A DNA stretch of 64,000 nt from Rhodocyclaceae bacterium (GTDB lineage Bacteria; Pseudomonadota; Gammaproteobacteria; Burkholderiales; Rhodocyclaceae). Position numbers and translations under genes: made by a program. Positions 50,442 through 59,557 of this stretch are shown piece by piece; the first letter of the stretch is position 1; each line of letters opens with the position of its first letter. Location: positions 1 to 64,000 of the forward strand of contig JAPKHL010000001.1 of assembly GCA_026646875.1 (NCBI GenBank), in the 5' to 3' direction. The notes below the pieces were generated by a model. It worked only from the letters and a program-made list of their open reading frames with translations. It was not told the origin of the DNA and made no database searches.

Positions 50442-52526
50442 TCAGACAAGTGCGAGACCGGACAGTACGAGGTCGATGACCTTGATGCCGGCGAAGGGCA
50501 CGATCAGGCCGCCGATACCATAGACCACCAGATTGCGGCGCAGGACGGCGGCGGCGCCGAGCGGCCGGTAGGCGACCCCCTTAAGCGCCAGAGGGATCAG
50601 CGCAACGATGATCAGCGCGTTGAAGATCACCGCCGAGAGGATCGCCGACGACGGCGTCGCCAGTCCCATCACGTTCAGCGCGCCAAGTGCCGGATAGGTC
50701 GAAGCGAAGGCGGCGGGAATGATGGCGAAATACTTGGCAATGTCGTTTGCGATCGAAAAGGTGGTGAGCGCGCCGCGTGTCATCAGCATCTGCTTGCCGG
50801 TCTCGACGACCTCGATCAGCTTGGTCGGATTGGAATCGAGATCCACCATGTTGCCGGCCTCCTTCGCCGCCTGCGTGCCGGTGTTCATGGCCACGGCGAC
50901 ATCGGCCTGCGCCAGTGCCGGCGCGTCGTTGGTACCGTCGCCGGTCATCGCCACCAGCCGGCCGTCGCTCTGATACTGGCGGATCAGTTCCAGCTTGGCC
51001 TCCGGCGTCGCCTCGGCGAGAAAATCGTCGACACCGGCCTCGGCGGCGATGGCCGCCGCCGTCAGCCGGTTGTCGCCGGTGATCATCACCGTCTTGATGC
51101 CCATCCGGCGCAACTCGGCAAAGCGCTCCCTGATGCCGCCCTTGACGATGTCCTTGAGCTCGACGGCACCGAGCACGCGTGGCTGGCCGCCGGCGTCAGC
51201 CCCCGTTTCGACGACCACCAGCGGCGTCGATCCTTGACGCGAGATCTCCTCGACCGCCTCCTGTACTTTCACCGGCCAGCAACCTCCGTCGCCGGCAACG
51301 TGCGCACGCACCGCATCGGCAGCGCCCTTGCGGATGCGCCGGCCGCCCCAGTCGATACCGCTCATCCGCGTCTGCGCGGTGAAATGCACGAAGGTGGCAC
51401 CGGCCGCGTGGATGTCGCGGCCGCGCTGGTGCAGTTTCTCCTTGGCCAGCAGCACGATCGAGCGACCTTCCGGCGTCTCGTCGGCAAGCGATGCGTAGAG
51501 CGCCGCCTCGGCCAGCTGCGCCTCGGTGACACCGGGTGCCGGCACGAACTTCGCGGCCTGCCGGTTGCCGAGCGTGATGGTGCCGGTCTTGTCGAGCAGC
51601 AGCACGTCGACATCGCCGGCCGCTTCGACCGCGCGGCCGGAGGTGGCGATGACGTTCTTGCCCATCATCCGGCTCATGCCGGCAACGCCGATGGCCGAGA
51701 GCAGACCGCCGATGGTCGTCGGGATCAGACAGACGAGCAGCGCAACGAGCACGGTGACGGTGATCGGCGCACCGGCACCGGCGGCCGCGACGCTGAACAG
51801 GGAATAAGGGAGCAGCGTCGCCGTCGCCAGCAGGAAGGCCAGCGTCAATGCCACCAGCAGGATGGTCAGCGCGATCTCGTTTGGCGTCTTCCGTCGCTTC
51901 GCGGCCTCGACCATGCCGATCATGCGGTCGAGGAAGGTCTCGCCAGGATTGACCGAGATGCGCACGACCAGCCAGTCGGAAAGAATGCGCGTGCCGCCGG
52001 TCACGGCCGAGAAGTCGCCACCGGCCTCACGGATCACCGGCGCCGACTCGCCGGTGATCGCCGATTCATCGACCGAAGCGACGCCTTCGATGACCTCACC
52101 ATCGCCGGGGATCACGTCGCCGGCCTCGACCATCACCACGTCACCGCAGCGCAGGTCCTCCGATGGCACGGTGATGATCTTGGCGCCGTAGCACGGCGCC
52201 TGCAGCTTCTTGGCCCAGACCGTCCTGCGCAGCCCGCGCAGGGCGGCGGCCTGCGCCTTGCCGCGCCCTTCGGCGACGGCTTCGGCGAAGTTGGCGAAGA
52301 GGACGGTAGCCCACAGCCAGAGGCTGATGGCGAAGATGAAGCCGGCCGGCGCCTCGCCGTCGCCGCCAAGCGCCTGTACGAACAGGCCGCTGGTCAGCAG
52401 GCTGCCGAGCCAGACCACGAACATCACAGGATTCTTCATCTGGTGACGCGGCGACAGACGCCTGAAGGATTCCATCGCTGCCTCGCGCAGGATGGCAGCA
52501 TCGAACAGGGATTGAGCGGAATGCAT
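50442..52526 (-). CDS. kdpB: K+-transporting P-type ATPase subunit B
   Basis: A 694-aa P-type ATPase starting at ATG 52526 with AAGGGA. TGES (actuator loop; in [14 protein letters not shown]), the phosphorylation motif [13 protein letters not shown] (Asp near 310), KGA in IRKGAADAV (nucleotide domain), [14 protein letters not shown] and [20 protein letters not shown] are all present. ATP hydrolysis drives K+ through KdpA. The early cytoplasmic N terminus and seven TM helices are as in other KdpB. Its gap to kdpA is 13 bp. Confidence 0.96.
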   Translation of the reverse strand: MHSAQSLFDAAILREAAMESFRRLSPRHQMKNPVMFVVWLGSLLTSGLFVQALGGDGEAPAGFIFAISLWLWATVLFANFAEAVAEGRGKAQAAALRGLRRTVWAKKLQAPCYGAKIITVPSEDLRCGDVVMVEAGDVIPGDGEVIEGVASVDESAITGESAPVIREAGGDFSAVTGGTRILSDWLVVRISVNPGETFLDRMIGMVEAAKRRKTPNEIALTILLVALTLAFLLATATLLPYSLFSVAAAGAGAPITVTVLVALLVCLIPTTIGGLLSAIGVAGMSRMMGKNVIATSGRAVEAAGDVDVLLLDKTGTITLGNRQAAKFVPAPGVTEAQLAEAALYASLADETPEGRSIVLLAKEKLHQRGRDIHAAGATFVHFTAQTRMSGIDWGGRRIRKGAADAVRAHVAGDGGCWPVKVQEAVEEISRQGSTPLVVVETGADAGGQPRVLGAVELKDIVKGGIRERFAELRRMGIKTVMITGDNRLTAAAIAAEAGVDDFLAEATPEAKLELIRQYQSDGRLVAMTGDGTNDAPALAQADVAVAMNTGTQAAKEAGNMVDLDSNPTKLIEVVETGKQMLMTRGALTTFSIANDIAKYFAIIPAAFASTYPALGALNVMGLATPSSAILSAVIFNALIIVALIPLALKGVAYRPLGAAAVLRRNLVVYGIGGLIVPFAGIKVIDLVLSGLALV

Positions 52527-52539
52527 TCGTTATCCCTTC

Positions 52540-54348
52540 TTAACGGGTGTCGGACATCTGCAGATGCTCGACGATAGGGCCGATAGCCAGTGCCGGCAGG
52601 AAGGTCAGCGCGCCGACGACGATCACCGTGCCGATCAACAGCACGACGAACAGCGGCGTATGCGTCGGCAGGGTGCCGGCGCCCGGCGGCACGCGTTTCT
52701 TGGCGGCCAGCGAGCCAGCGATGGCAAGCACCGGAACGATGACCCAGTAACGGGCAAAGAGCATCGCCAGGCCGAGCAGCGTGTTGTAGAACGGAGTGTT
52801 GGCCGAAAGGCCGGCAAAGGCGCTGCCGTTGTTGTTGCCCGCCGACGAGAGCGCGTAGAGCACCTCGGAAAAACCGTGCGCACCGGGATTGGCGATGCCG
52901 GCACGGCCGGCATCGGTGCCCAGCGCCAGCGCGGTGCCGACGAGGACGACCAGCGGCGGCACGAGGATGACGACAGCGGCCATCTTCATCTCGAAGGCTT
53001 CGATCTTCTTGCCCAGGTACTCCGGCGTGCGGCCGATCATCAGACCGGCCACGAAAACGGCGACCAGTGCGAAAACGAGCATGCCGTAGAGCCCAGAGCC
53101 GACGCCGCCGAAGATCACTTCGCCAAGCTGCATCAGCCACATCGGCACCAACCCGCCGAGCGGCGTGAACGAATCGTGCATGGCATTGACCGAGCCGTTC
53201 GACGCGGCGGTGGTCACCGTCGCCCACAGTGCAGAGTTGACGACGCCGAAGCGCGTTTCCTTGCCTTCCATGTTTCCGCCGGCCTGCAGTTCGGAAGCCT
53301 GCGTGTCGAGGCCGAGGCGCGCGAACAGCGGGTTGCCGGACTGCTCGGCCCAGAGGCAGGCCCCGAGCAGCGCGACGAGAACGATGGTCATCGCGGCGAG
53401 GATGGCATAGCCTTGGCGACGATCGCCGACGTAGGCGCCGAACATCACGCAGCAGGCGCCGGGGACGATCAGGATGGCCAGCATTTCGAGGAAGTTCGAC
53501 AGCGGTGTCGGGTTTTCCAGCGGGTGCGCCGAGTTCACGTTGTAGAAGCCTCCGCCGTTGCTGCCGAGCTGCTTGATGGCGACCTGCGAGGCGGCCGGGC
53601 CGACGGCGATGCTCTGCTCGGCGGTCTTCATCTTCTCCAGCACCGGCTGGCCGGCAGCGTCCTTGAGCGGCTGGTCGTCGTCGCCGAGCTTCGGTTGCCC
53701 GTACTCGATCGTTTCGACCAGCGAGGCCGTGTGGTGCGCCGTGAAGGTCTGCACGACGCCCTGGCTGACCAGCGCCAGTGACAGAAAGACGGCGAGCGGC
53801 AACAGCACGTAGAGCGTCGAGCGCACCATGTCCACCCAGAAGTTGCCGAGCGAGTCGGCCTCGCGCTTGACGAAGCCGCGCGCCAGCGCAACGAGGACGG
53901 CCATGCCGGTTGCCGCCGACAGGAAGTTCTGCACGGTCATGCCGAGCATCTGCGTCAGATGGCTCATCGTCGTCTCGCCGCCGTAGCTCTGCCAGTTGGT
54001 ATTGGTGGCAAAGCTCACTGCGGTGTTGAAGGCGAGGTCGGCCGTGGTCGCCGTCATGCCGTCCGGGTTCAGCGGCAGCATGCCCTGCAGGCGCTGCAGC
54101 GCATAGACGGCGAGCAGGCCGAGCAAGTTGAAGACGAGGACGGCGACGGCGTAGCGCGTCCAGTGCATTTTGTCCTCGGGGGAGACGCCGGCGAGGCGGT
54201 AGAGGCCGGATTCGAGCGGGCGCAGCCAGCGCACGAAGACTGGGATGTCGCCCTGATAGATGCGCGCCATGTACAGGCCGAGCGGCACCGACAGCGCGAG
54301 CAGCGCGACGACGTAAAAGGCGAGCTGGAGATAGCCGTTGCCGGTCAT
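52540..54348 (-). CDS. kdpA: K+-transporting ATPase subunit A (K+ channel subunit)
   Basis: A 602-aa protein with ten TM helices and the four pore repeats of KdpA: NTAVSFATNTNWQSYGGE, KQLGSNGGGFYNVNSAHP, NSALWATVTTAASNGSVNAM and YALSSAGNNNGSAFAGL. These are the selectivity-filter segments that bind K+. The ATG at 54348 overlaps the kdpF stop (ATGA). It is the K+-binding part of the pump. Length is slightly greater than the E. coli protein (557 aa), owing to a loop near residues 215-245. Confidence 0.96.
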   Translation of the reverse strand: MTGNGYLQLAFYVVALLALSVPLGLYMARIYQGDIPVFVRWLRPLESGLYRLAGVSPEDKMHWTRYAVAVLVFNLLGLLAVYALQRLQGMLPLNPDGMTATTADLAFNTAVSFATNTNWQSYGGETTMSHLTQMLGMTVQNFLSAATGMAVLVALARGFVKREADSLGNFWVDMVRSTLYVLLPLAVFLSLALVSQGVVQTFTAHHTASLVETIEYGQPKLGDDDQPLKDAAGQPVLEKMKTAEQSIAVGPAASQVAIKQLGSNGGGFYNVNSAHPLENPTPLSNFLEMLAILIVPGACCVMFGAYVGDRRQGYAILAAMTIVLVALLGACLWAEQSGNPLFARLGLDTQASELQAGGNMEGKETRFGVVNSALWATVTTAASNGSVNAMHDSFTPLGGLVPMWLMQLGEVIFGGVGSGLYGMLVFALVAVFVAGLMIGRTPEYLGKKIEAFEMKMAAVVILVPPLVVLVGTALALGTDAGRAGIANPGAHGFSEVLYALSSAGNNNGSAFAGLSANTPFYNTLLGLAMLFARYWVIVPVLAIAGSLAAKKRVPPGAGTLPTHTPLFVVLLIGTVIVVGALTFLPALAIGPIVEHLQMSDTR

Positions 54349-54437
54349 GAGAAGTCCTCCGGGTAGAAGAGCACAGCGACGAGGTAGACGAAGACGCCCA
54401 CCGCGACGACGAGGGCAATCAGGTAGAGGGGATTCAT
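54345..54437 (-). CDS. kdpF: K+-transporting ATPase subunit F
   Basis: A 30-aa single-helix peptide: NPLYLIALVVAVGVFVYLV followed by AVLFYPEDFS. ATG 54437 with a GGAGGAAACA leader overlaps the stop of the preceding 30-aa frame. KdpF sits at the KdpA-KdpB interface and stabilises the complex. The C-terminal YPEDF ending is a typical KdpF pattern (usually RPEKF or PE-F). It is too short to be a separate entry in the ORF track. Confidence 0.9.
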   Translation of the reverse strand: MNPLYLIALVVAVGVFVYLVAVLFYPEDFS

Positions 54438-54526
54438 TGTTTCCTCCGGAGCCTGTCGATGAGCGGTACCAGCGCGAGGGTGGCGATGAAGAAGCCGAAG
54501 ATGGCGAGCAGATAGATCAGATCCAT
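54434..54526 (-). CDS. Small single-helix membrane peptide upstream of kdpF
   Basis: A 30-codon frame (MDLIYLLAIFGFFIATLALV followed by PLIDRLRRKQ) begins at ATG 54526 and ends overlapping the kdpF ATG (ATGA). It has one predicted TM helix and a basic tail. A plausible ribosome site (AAAGGACC in the reverse complement) is 5-8 bp upstream. Similar small frames precede kdpF in other proteobacteria as I recall. The overlapping stop/start chain through kdpF to kdpA supports that it is translated. No function is assigned; a regulatory or accessory role in the pump is possible. Confidence 0.6.
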   Translation of the reverse strand: MDLIYLLAIFGFFIATLALVPLIDRLRRKQ

Positions 54527-54683
54527 GGCGGGTCCTTTGTGCAAGAGTCGCTCGGAAACGATGCCGGATTTTTCCGGTATGGCCGCGCGGCCGACGACGC
54601 ACCGGCGAGCCGGTGCGAATCGTTTCTGCATGCGACAGATTCCTTGCGGCCGACTGAATATCTCCACACGATAGCCGTACCGT

Positions 54684-54701
54684 CGTAAAGATTCCGTTAA
54701 G
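54684..54701 (-). promoter_or_regulatory. Candidate KdpE-binding direct repeat
   Basis: On the minus strand CTTAACG and CTTTACG are repeated with an 11-bp period, resembling the TTTATA-N-TTTACA arrangement of E. coli KdpE sites. They lie about 160 bp upstream of the first kdp frame. Confidence 0.45.
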
Positions 54702-54758
54702 ACTGCTCGTGGCGGCGTTAAGCCCGCGTAAAACCGGCGTGCACCCGCTGCCGGGGCA

Positions 54759-54789
54759 TAAAAAAAGCCCGCCTGGATGGCGGGCTTTG
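54759..54789 (-). terminator. Terminator of the rnr-rlmB operon
   Basis: On the minus strand: AAAGCCCGCCA, short loop, GGCGGGCTTTTTTT, 16 bp after the rlmB stop. The stem is perfect and the T-run is 7. Confidence 0.93.
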
Positions 54790-54804
54790 GCGGAGCCGGC
54801 GGGA

Positions 54805-55542
54805 TCAGCCGCGCCGGCGTCGCGCCTCGTACAGGCAAACGCCCGACGCCACCGAGACGTTGAGGCTGGAAACGCTGCCGAGCATGGGGATGCGCACCAG
54901 CAGATCGCAGGTTTCACGCGTCAGGCGGCGCATCCCCTCGCCCTCGGCGCCGAGCACCCAGGCGGTGGCCTGCGGCCATTCGGCGGCATACAGATCGGTG
55001 GCCCCCTCGTCGTCGGTGCCGATCACGCAGATGTCGCGCTCCTTGAGTTCGCGCAGGGTGCGCGCCAGGTTGGTGACGGTGATGTAGGGCACGCTCTCGG
55101 CGGCGCCGCTGGCGACCTTGATGGCCGTCTGCGTGAGGCCGACAGCACGGTCCTTGGGGGCGATCACGGCATGCGCGCCGACGGCGTCGGCGACGCGCAG
55201 GCAGGCGCCCAGATTGTGCGGATCCTGCACGCCGTCGAGCACCAGCAGGAAGGGGGGCTCCTCCAGCGTGTCGAGCACGTCGTCGAGTGAGACGTGGCGA
55301 TAGTCGGCGGTGACGCAGGCGACCACGCCCTGGTGGCGGGCGCTGCCACCGGCCATGCCTTCCAGCCGCTTGCCGTCCACCGGCATGACGCGCACCTTGT
55401 GCAGTTCGGCATGGCGCAGCAGATCGCGCGCGCGCGCATCCTGGCGCTGCGCGTCGATGAAGATTTCCTGGATCGCCCCCGGCTGGTGGCGAAGCTTGGC
55501 GATGACGGCGTGAAAGCCGTGAATGAAACGGGTCTGGGACAT
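54805..55542 (-). CDS. rlmB: 23S rRNA (guanosine-2251-2'-O-)-methyltransferase
   Basis: A 245-aa SPOUT methyltransferase. The N-terminal substrate-binding domain has [12 protein letters not shown]. The SPOUT knot has [45 protein letters not shown] and [17 protein letters not shown]. These three motifs are diagnostic of TrmH/RlmB. It modifies G2251 in the peptidyl-transferase loop. It follows rnr with a 65-bp gap and ends in a strong terminator; rnr-rlmB is the usual order. Confidence 0.93.
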   Translation of the reverse strand: MSQTRFIHGFHAVIAKLRHQPGAIQEIFIDAQRQDARARDLLRHAELHKVRVMPVDGKRLEGMAGGSARHQGVVACVTADYRHVSLDDVLDTLEEPPFLLVLDGVQDPHNLGACLRVADAVGAHAVIAPKDRAVGLTQTAIKVASGAAESVPYITVTNLARTLRELKERDICVIGTDDEGATDLYAAEWPQATAWVLGAEGEGMRRLTRETCDLLVRIPMLGSVSSLNVSVASGVCLYEARRRRG

Positions 55543-55607
55543 CGGTTTTTCCGGAAAAAGGCGCCGGCGGGGGCGCAGGCGGGCATTCTACCCGTCCCCC
55601 TGGCCGT

Positions 55608-58025
55608 TCAGCTGCGTTTGCGGGAGTCGGTCTTCCGGGGCTTCGTTGCGACCGTCTTGGCGGTTTTCGCAGCCGCCTTCGGGGGCGCTTTCGGAGCCGC
55701 CTTCTTCGGACTCGACTTCTTGGTGCTCGCCGCCTTCGCGGTTGCCTTCTTCGCGGCCTTCTCCGGCGCGGCCGTTTTGCCCTTTCCCTTCGCCGCGTCC
55801 GGCGCCGCCTTGCCAGTACGCTCGGAGGCGGCCGGCACGGCCTGCGTGTCCGGCGGCAGCGGTGTGCCCAGGACGAAGTCGATGCGCCCGGATTCGAGAT
55901 CGGCACGCACCAGCTTCACGCGCAGACGGTCGCCGAGCCGGTAGCGCTTGCCGCTGCGCTCGCCGAGCATCTGATGCTTGACGTTGTCGTACTGGAAGTA
56001 GTCCTCGCCAAGCTCGGAGACGTGGACCAGCCCCTCCACATAGACCGTGTCGAGGGCGACGAACACGCCGAAGGGCACGACGGCGGCGATGGTGCCGGCG
56101 AACTCCTCGCCGATGCGATCGCGCATGTAATAGCACTTCAGCCAGTTGTTCACGTCGCGCGTGGCCTCGTCGGCGCGGCGTTCGGTCATCGAGCAGTGCA
56201 GCCCGATCTCGTCCCAGGCACCCGGGGTGTAGCGGCTGCCGTCGAGCACGGCCTTGATCGCGCGGTGCACCAGCAGGTCTGGATAGCGGCGGATCGGTGA
56301 GGTGAAATGGGTGTAGTGCTCGTAGGCCAGGCCGAAGTGACCGACGTTGTCCGGACTGTACTGCGCCTGACGCAGCGAACGCAGCATCACCGTCTGCAGC
56401 AGCTGGGCATCCGGGCGCGGCTTGATCCGCTCGAGCAGTGCGGCGTAGTCCTTCGCGGTGGGCTCCTCGCCCCCGGCCAGCGAGAGGCCGAATTCCTTGA
56501 GGAAGTTGCGCAGACCTTCCAGTTTCTCCGGCGTCGGCCCTTCATGCACGCGGTACAGGCAGGGCTGCTGGTGACGCTCCAGGAAGGCCGAGGCGCAGAC
56601 GTTGGCCGCCAGCATGCACTCCTCGATCAGCCGGTGCGCATCGTTGCGCACCACGGGGACGATGTTCTCGATCTTGCCCTGGTCGTTGAACAGCATCATC
56701 GTCTCGATGGTCTCGAAATCGATGGCGCCGCGCTTGCCGCGCGCCTTCAGCAGGATTCCGAAGAGGGCGTAGAGCGCCTGCAGGTGCGGCAGCAGGCTGC
56801 GGTGCGTGTCATTGTCCGGCTGTGCGGCACCGGACAGCCAGTTCCAGACCTGCGTGTAGGTCAGGCGCGCCTGCGAGCGGAACACCGCCGGGTAGAACTT
56901 GTAGGCCTTGATCTCGCCGCTGTTGCTGATGTCCATGTCGCAAACCATGGCCAGGCGTTCGACCTCGGGATTGAGCGAGCACAGGCCGTTGGACAGTTTC
57001 TCCGGCAGCATCGGGATCACCCGGCGCGGAAAGTACACCGAATTGCCGCGATCCCGGGCGTCGCGGTCGAGCGCGCTGCCCGGCTGCACATAGTGGCTGA
57101 CGTCGGCGATCGCCACCACCAGGCGCCAGCCACGCCCCTTCTTCTCGGCGAACACCGCGTCGTCGAAATCCCGGGCCGTCTCGCCGTCGATGGTGACCAG
57201 CGGCAGATCGCACAGATCGACGCGTCCGGCCCGGTCGCTCTTCTTCACCCGGGCCGGCAGGGCCCGGGTTTCCTCGAGCGCCTTCGCGGAAAATTCGAAG
57301 GGTAGATCGTGCTTGCGCAGCGCGATCTCGATTTCCATGCCGGGGTCGGCGTAATTGCCGAGCACCTCGACGATGCGGCCGATCGGCTGGGCATGCCGGG
57401 TCGGCTGTTCGATGATCTCGACCACCACCACCTGCCCGGCCGTGACCCGGGCCTTGCGGTCAGGCGTGACCAGGATGTCCTGGTTGATGCGGCGGTTTTC
57501 CGGCACCACGACCATGATGCCGTGCTCGATCAGCACGCGGCCGACCACCATGCTGTTGGCCCGCTCGAGCACCTCGACGATGGCGCCCTCGCGCCGCCCC
57601 TTGCGGTCAACACCGGTGACGCGCGCCAGCGCGCGGTCGCGGTGCAGCACCTTGGACATCTGCTTGTTGTCGAGAAAGAGATCGTCGCCGCCGTCGTCCG
57701 GGACCAGGAAGCCATAGCCGTCGGGATGCCCCTCGACGCGGCCGGCAATCAGGCTGGCGCGCTCGGGGACGATGTAGGCGCCCTTGCGGTTGCGCATCAG
57801 CTGCGCTTCGCGTTCCATCGCGGCCAGGCGGCGCTGGAACATCTCGACTTCGTGCGGGTGGATGTCGAGCAGCTGGCACAGGCGCTCGAAGCTCACCGGA
57901 CATCCCTGCTCCTCGAGCATCTGCAGGACGTACTCGCGCGAAGGCAGCGGTTGATCGTAGGTTTTGGACTCCCGCTCGAAATGCGGGTCGTTCTTTCTGA
58001 TTTTCGATAGTTTGCGTATTGACAC
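55608..58025 (-). CDS. rnr: Ribonuclease R
   Basis: An 805-aa 3'-5' exoribonuclease. Start: GTG 58025, since no other start precedes DPHFEREsKTYDQPLPSRE, the usual N terminus. Cold-shock domains (PERASLIAGRVEGHPDGYGF; IGRIVEVLGNYADPGMEIEIAL) precede the RNB catalytic domain (LVTIDGETARDFDDAVFAEKKGRG, RGNSVYFPRRVIPMLPEKLSNGLCSL) with its Asp residues. The S1 domain follows (GEEFAGTIAAVVPFGVFVALDTVYVEGLVH). The last about 75 residues form a Lys/Ala/Pro-rich tail. It degrades structured RNA. Confidence 0.93.
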   Translation of the reverse strand: MSIRKLSKIRKNDPHFERESKTYDQPLPSREYVLQMLEEQGCPVSFERLCQLLDIHPHEVEMFQRRLAAMEREAQLMRNRKGAYIVPERASLIAGRVEGHPDGYGFLVPDDGGDDLFLDNKQMSKVLHRDRALARVTGVDRKGRREGAIVEVLERANSMVVGRVLIEHGIMVVVPENRRINQDILVTPDRKARVTAGQVVVVEIIEQPTRHAQPIGRIVEVLGNYADPGMEIEIALRKHDLPFEFSAKALEETRALPARVKKSDRAGRVDLCDLPLVTIDGETARDFDDAVFAEKKGRGWRLVVAIADVSHYVQPGSALDRDARDRGNSVYFPRRVIPMLPEKLSNGLCSLNPEVERLAMVCDMDISNSGEIKAYKFYPAVFRSQARLTYTQVWNWLSGAAQPDNDTHRSLLPHLQALYALFGILLKARGKRGAIDFETIETMMLFNDQGKIENIVPVVRNDAHRLIEECMLAANVCASAFLERHQQPCLYRVHEGPTPEKLEGLRNFLKEFGLSLAGGEEPTAKDYAALLERIKPRPDAQLLQTVMLRSLRQAQYSPDNVGHFGLAYEHYTHFTSPIRRYPDLLVHRAIKAVLDGSRYTPGAWDEIGLHCSMTERRADEATRDVNNWLKCYYMRDRIGEEFAGTIAAVVPFGVFVALDTVYVEGLVHVSELGEDYFQYDNVKHQMLGERSGKRYRLGDRLRVKLVRADLESGRIDFVLGTPLPPDTQAVPAASERTGKAAPDAAKGKGKTAAPEKAAKKATAKAASTKKSSPKKAAPKAPPKAAAKTAKTVATKPRKTDSRKRS

Positions 58026-58046
58026 TTTATTTTGATCCCTTATAAT
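58019..58046 (+). promoter_or_regulatory. Consensus sigma-70 promoter of tRNA-Leu
   Basis: TTGACA (58019-58024), 16-bp spacer, TATAAT (58041-58046), 18 bp before the tRNA. Both hexamers are perfect consensus. The -35 box overlaps the rnr start codon on the other strand. Confidence 0.85.
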
Positions 58047-58063
58047 GCGGCCTTCTTCGCAAG

Positions 58064-58150
58064 GCCCAGGTGGCGAAATTGGTAGACGCGCCAGGTTCAG
58101 GTCCTGGTGGTGGCAACACTGTGGAGGTTCGAGTCCTCTCCTGGGCACCA
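58064..58150 (+). tRNA. tRNA-Leu, anticodon CAG
   Basis: An 87-nt tRNA with encoded CCA. Acceptor arms GCCCAGG and CCTGGGC pair fully; the D arm has GGTAGACGC. The anticodon loop TTCAGGT between CCAGG and CCTGG gives CAG, reading CUG Leu codons. A long variable arm (class II tRNA, as leucine tRNAs have) precedes a T arm GGAGG-TTCGAGT-CCTCT. It has a consensus promoter and a terminator. Confidence 0.95.
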
Positions 58151-58159
58151 AGACAAAAG

Positions 58160-58186
58160 AAAAGCTCTGATCTTCAGGGCTTTTTT
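58160..58186 (+). terminator. Terminator after tRNA-Leu
   Basis: AAAAGCTCTGA and TCAGGGCTTTT pair (one G-T wobble) around a short loop with T6 at the end, 10 bp after the CCA end. The stretch from here to 58409 shows no other feature I can support. Confidence 0.85.
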
Positions 58187-58409
58187 GTCGTTTACGGCCC
58201 GCTGCGACAGCGGTGGCCACGATACGCGCGATTTCTTGACCCGGGCGGCATGCCCACGGGCTCGAAGGCAGTTGTGTGGAATTCCCGAAGCATGCACGGA
58301 ACGGATTGTACTCCTTCCCGCCGCCGTTCCCCGACCGATTTGAGCGCCCCCGCACGGGTGCCGGCGTGATCGCCGGCCATCACCGCCCCAGGAAGGAGAA
58401 GGAAAACCG

Positions 58410-59072
58410 ATGTCGGTCCGTGGCAACGAACTGTCCATCGTCAGCCTCGGCATGTCCTGCCAGACGGCCTATCAGATCAAGCGGCAGGCCGCCCTGCTGG
58501 CCCACCTGACCGGCGCGGCCGACCTGCGTCCGCTGACCCTGCCGTTCGACTGGGTGATCCGCTCGCCGGGCGACACCGTCGGCGCGATCGAGGCCCTCTC
58601 CTTCTACCCCGAATCCGTGCGGGAAATGACGCTCAATGACGGGATTCCCTACTGGGCACGGCGGCGCACCTTCTACTGGCACGATTTCGACAGCCCCGAC
58701 TTCGCCGCGCAATTCGACGAGGTGGCCGGAAAATACCGCCACCTGACGGACAATTTCGTCGGCCTGGGCACGTGCCGGCGCAACGTTTTCGTGATTTCCA
58801 ACGTCCAGAACAACCTCGAGCTGCACGCCACGCGCACGGGCAGCATCGACATTTTCCTCGATGCGGACACGCTGCGGGCGACGACGCAGTCCATCGCCCG
58901 CCGCTTTCCCGCCAGCCGCAACGAATTCCTCGTCGTTTCCTACCGTGACCGCATCGCGCCGGGCATCGACCTGCCCGATACCCGCATCGCCTTGTTCCCG
59001 CGCGACCCCAGCGAATGGGAAGGCGCCGACGCGCTGTGGGCGTCGATCTTCCGCACGGTGCTGGGGGACTGA
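58410..59072 (+). CDS. DUF1796-type putative papain-like cysteine peptidase
   Basis: A 220-aa protein from ATG 58410 with an AAGGAGAAGG site. The N-terminal IVSLGMSCQTAYQIKRQ, with Cys after a Gly-Met-Ser turn, then TLPFDWVIRSPGDTVGAIE match DUF1796, a family proposed to be papain-like cysteine peptidases. FYWHDFDS supplies a candidate His. The second half (NVFVISNVQNNLELHATRTG, NEFLVVSYRDRIAPG) is less familiar. It stands alone after tRNA-Leu. Function is unproven; many homologues are near glycan genes, but none is visible here. Confidence 0.65.
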   Translation: MSVRGNELSIVSLGMSCQTAYQIKRQAALLAHLTGAADLRPLTLPFDWVIRSPGDTVGAIEALSFYPESVREMTLNDGIPYWARRRTFYWHDFDSPDFAAQFDEVAGKYRHLTDNFVGLGTCRRNVFVISNVQNNLELHATRTGSIDIFLDADTLRATTQSIARRFPASRNEFLVVSYRDRIAPGIDLPDTRIALFPRDPSEWEGADALWASIFRTVLGD

Positions 59073-59100
59073 ACGATCGTCGGGCCGCCGGCCCCTGATC

Positions 59101-59520
59101 TCAAGTGCACCAGGCCATCATCAGCGCGAAACCGCCGATGCCCAGCAGCGCCGTGCCGACGACGAAGAACAGCGGCCGCCAGACGCTCTCGCGCGAGGGC
59201 GAACGGCCGGGGGCGCGGGATTCCCGCCAGGCTTCGATCCAGTGCGTCACCTCGCCGAGCGTGAACACGCAGGCAAGCCCGAACACGAAGAGTCCGACGA
59301 TGATCACGCCGACCTGCGCCTCCCCGGTGCGGCAGGACAGTGACATGCCGAGCTGACCACGGGTCAGCGGGTCGAAACCGGCCGCGAGGTAGCCGGCGGC
59401 GACGGCGATCAGGACGAGCAACACGATCACCGCGAAGTACAGCCAGAATTCGCGCGTCTTCAGGGTACGCGCCACGGTGGCGGCCTGTGCCCGCAACTCG
59501 GTCAGCATTCCCCTGAACAT
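59101..59520 (-). CDS. Small membrane protein, unknown family
   Basis: A 139-aa protein with three hydrophobic helices: FWLYFAVIVLLVLIAVAAGYLAAG (about 27-50), VGVIIVGLFVFGLACVFTL (about 70-88) and PLFFVVGTALLGIGGFALMMAW (about 115-136). A cytoplasmic segment ESRAPGRSPSRES separates the last two. It ends near the 3' end of the DUF1796 gene (28 bp, convergent). I do not recognise the family. It lies 37 bp after the HDOD gene on the same strand, so cotranscription is likely. Confidence 0.7.
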   Translation of the reverse strand: MFRGMLTELRAQAATVARTLKTREFWLYFAVIVLLVLIAVAAGYLAAGFDPLTRGQLGMSLSCRTGEAQVGVIIVGLFVFGLACVFTLGEVTHWIEAWRESRAPGRSPSRESVWRPLFFVVGTALLGIGGFALMMAWCT

Positions 59521-59557
59521 CAGGCGGTCTCCCGGTAACGGACGCTCGCGCGGCGCA

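Noticed and set aside
50376-53781. Long plus-strand ORFs over kdpA and kdpB
   Set aside because: Antisense shadows of well-defined Kdp subunits.
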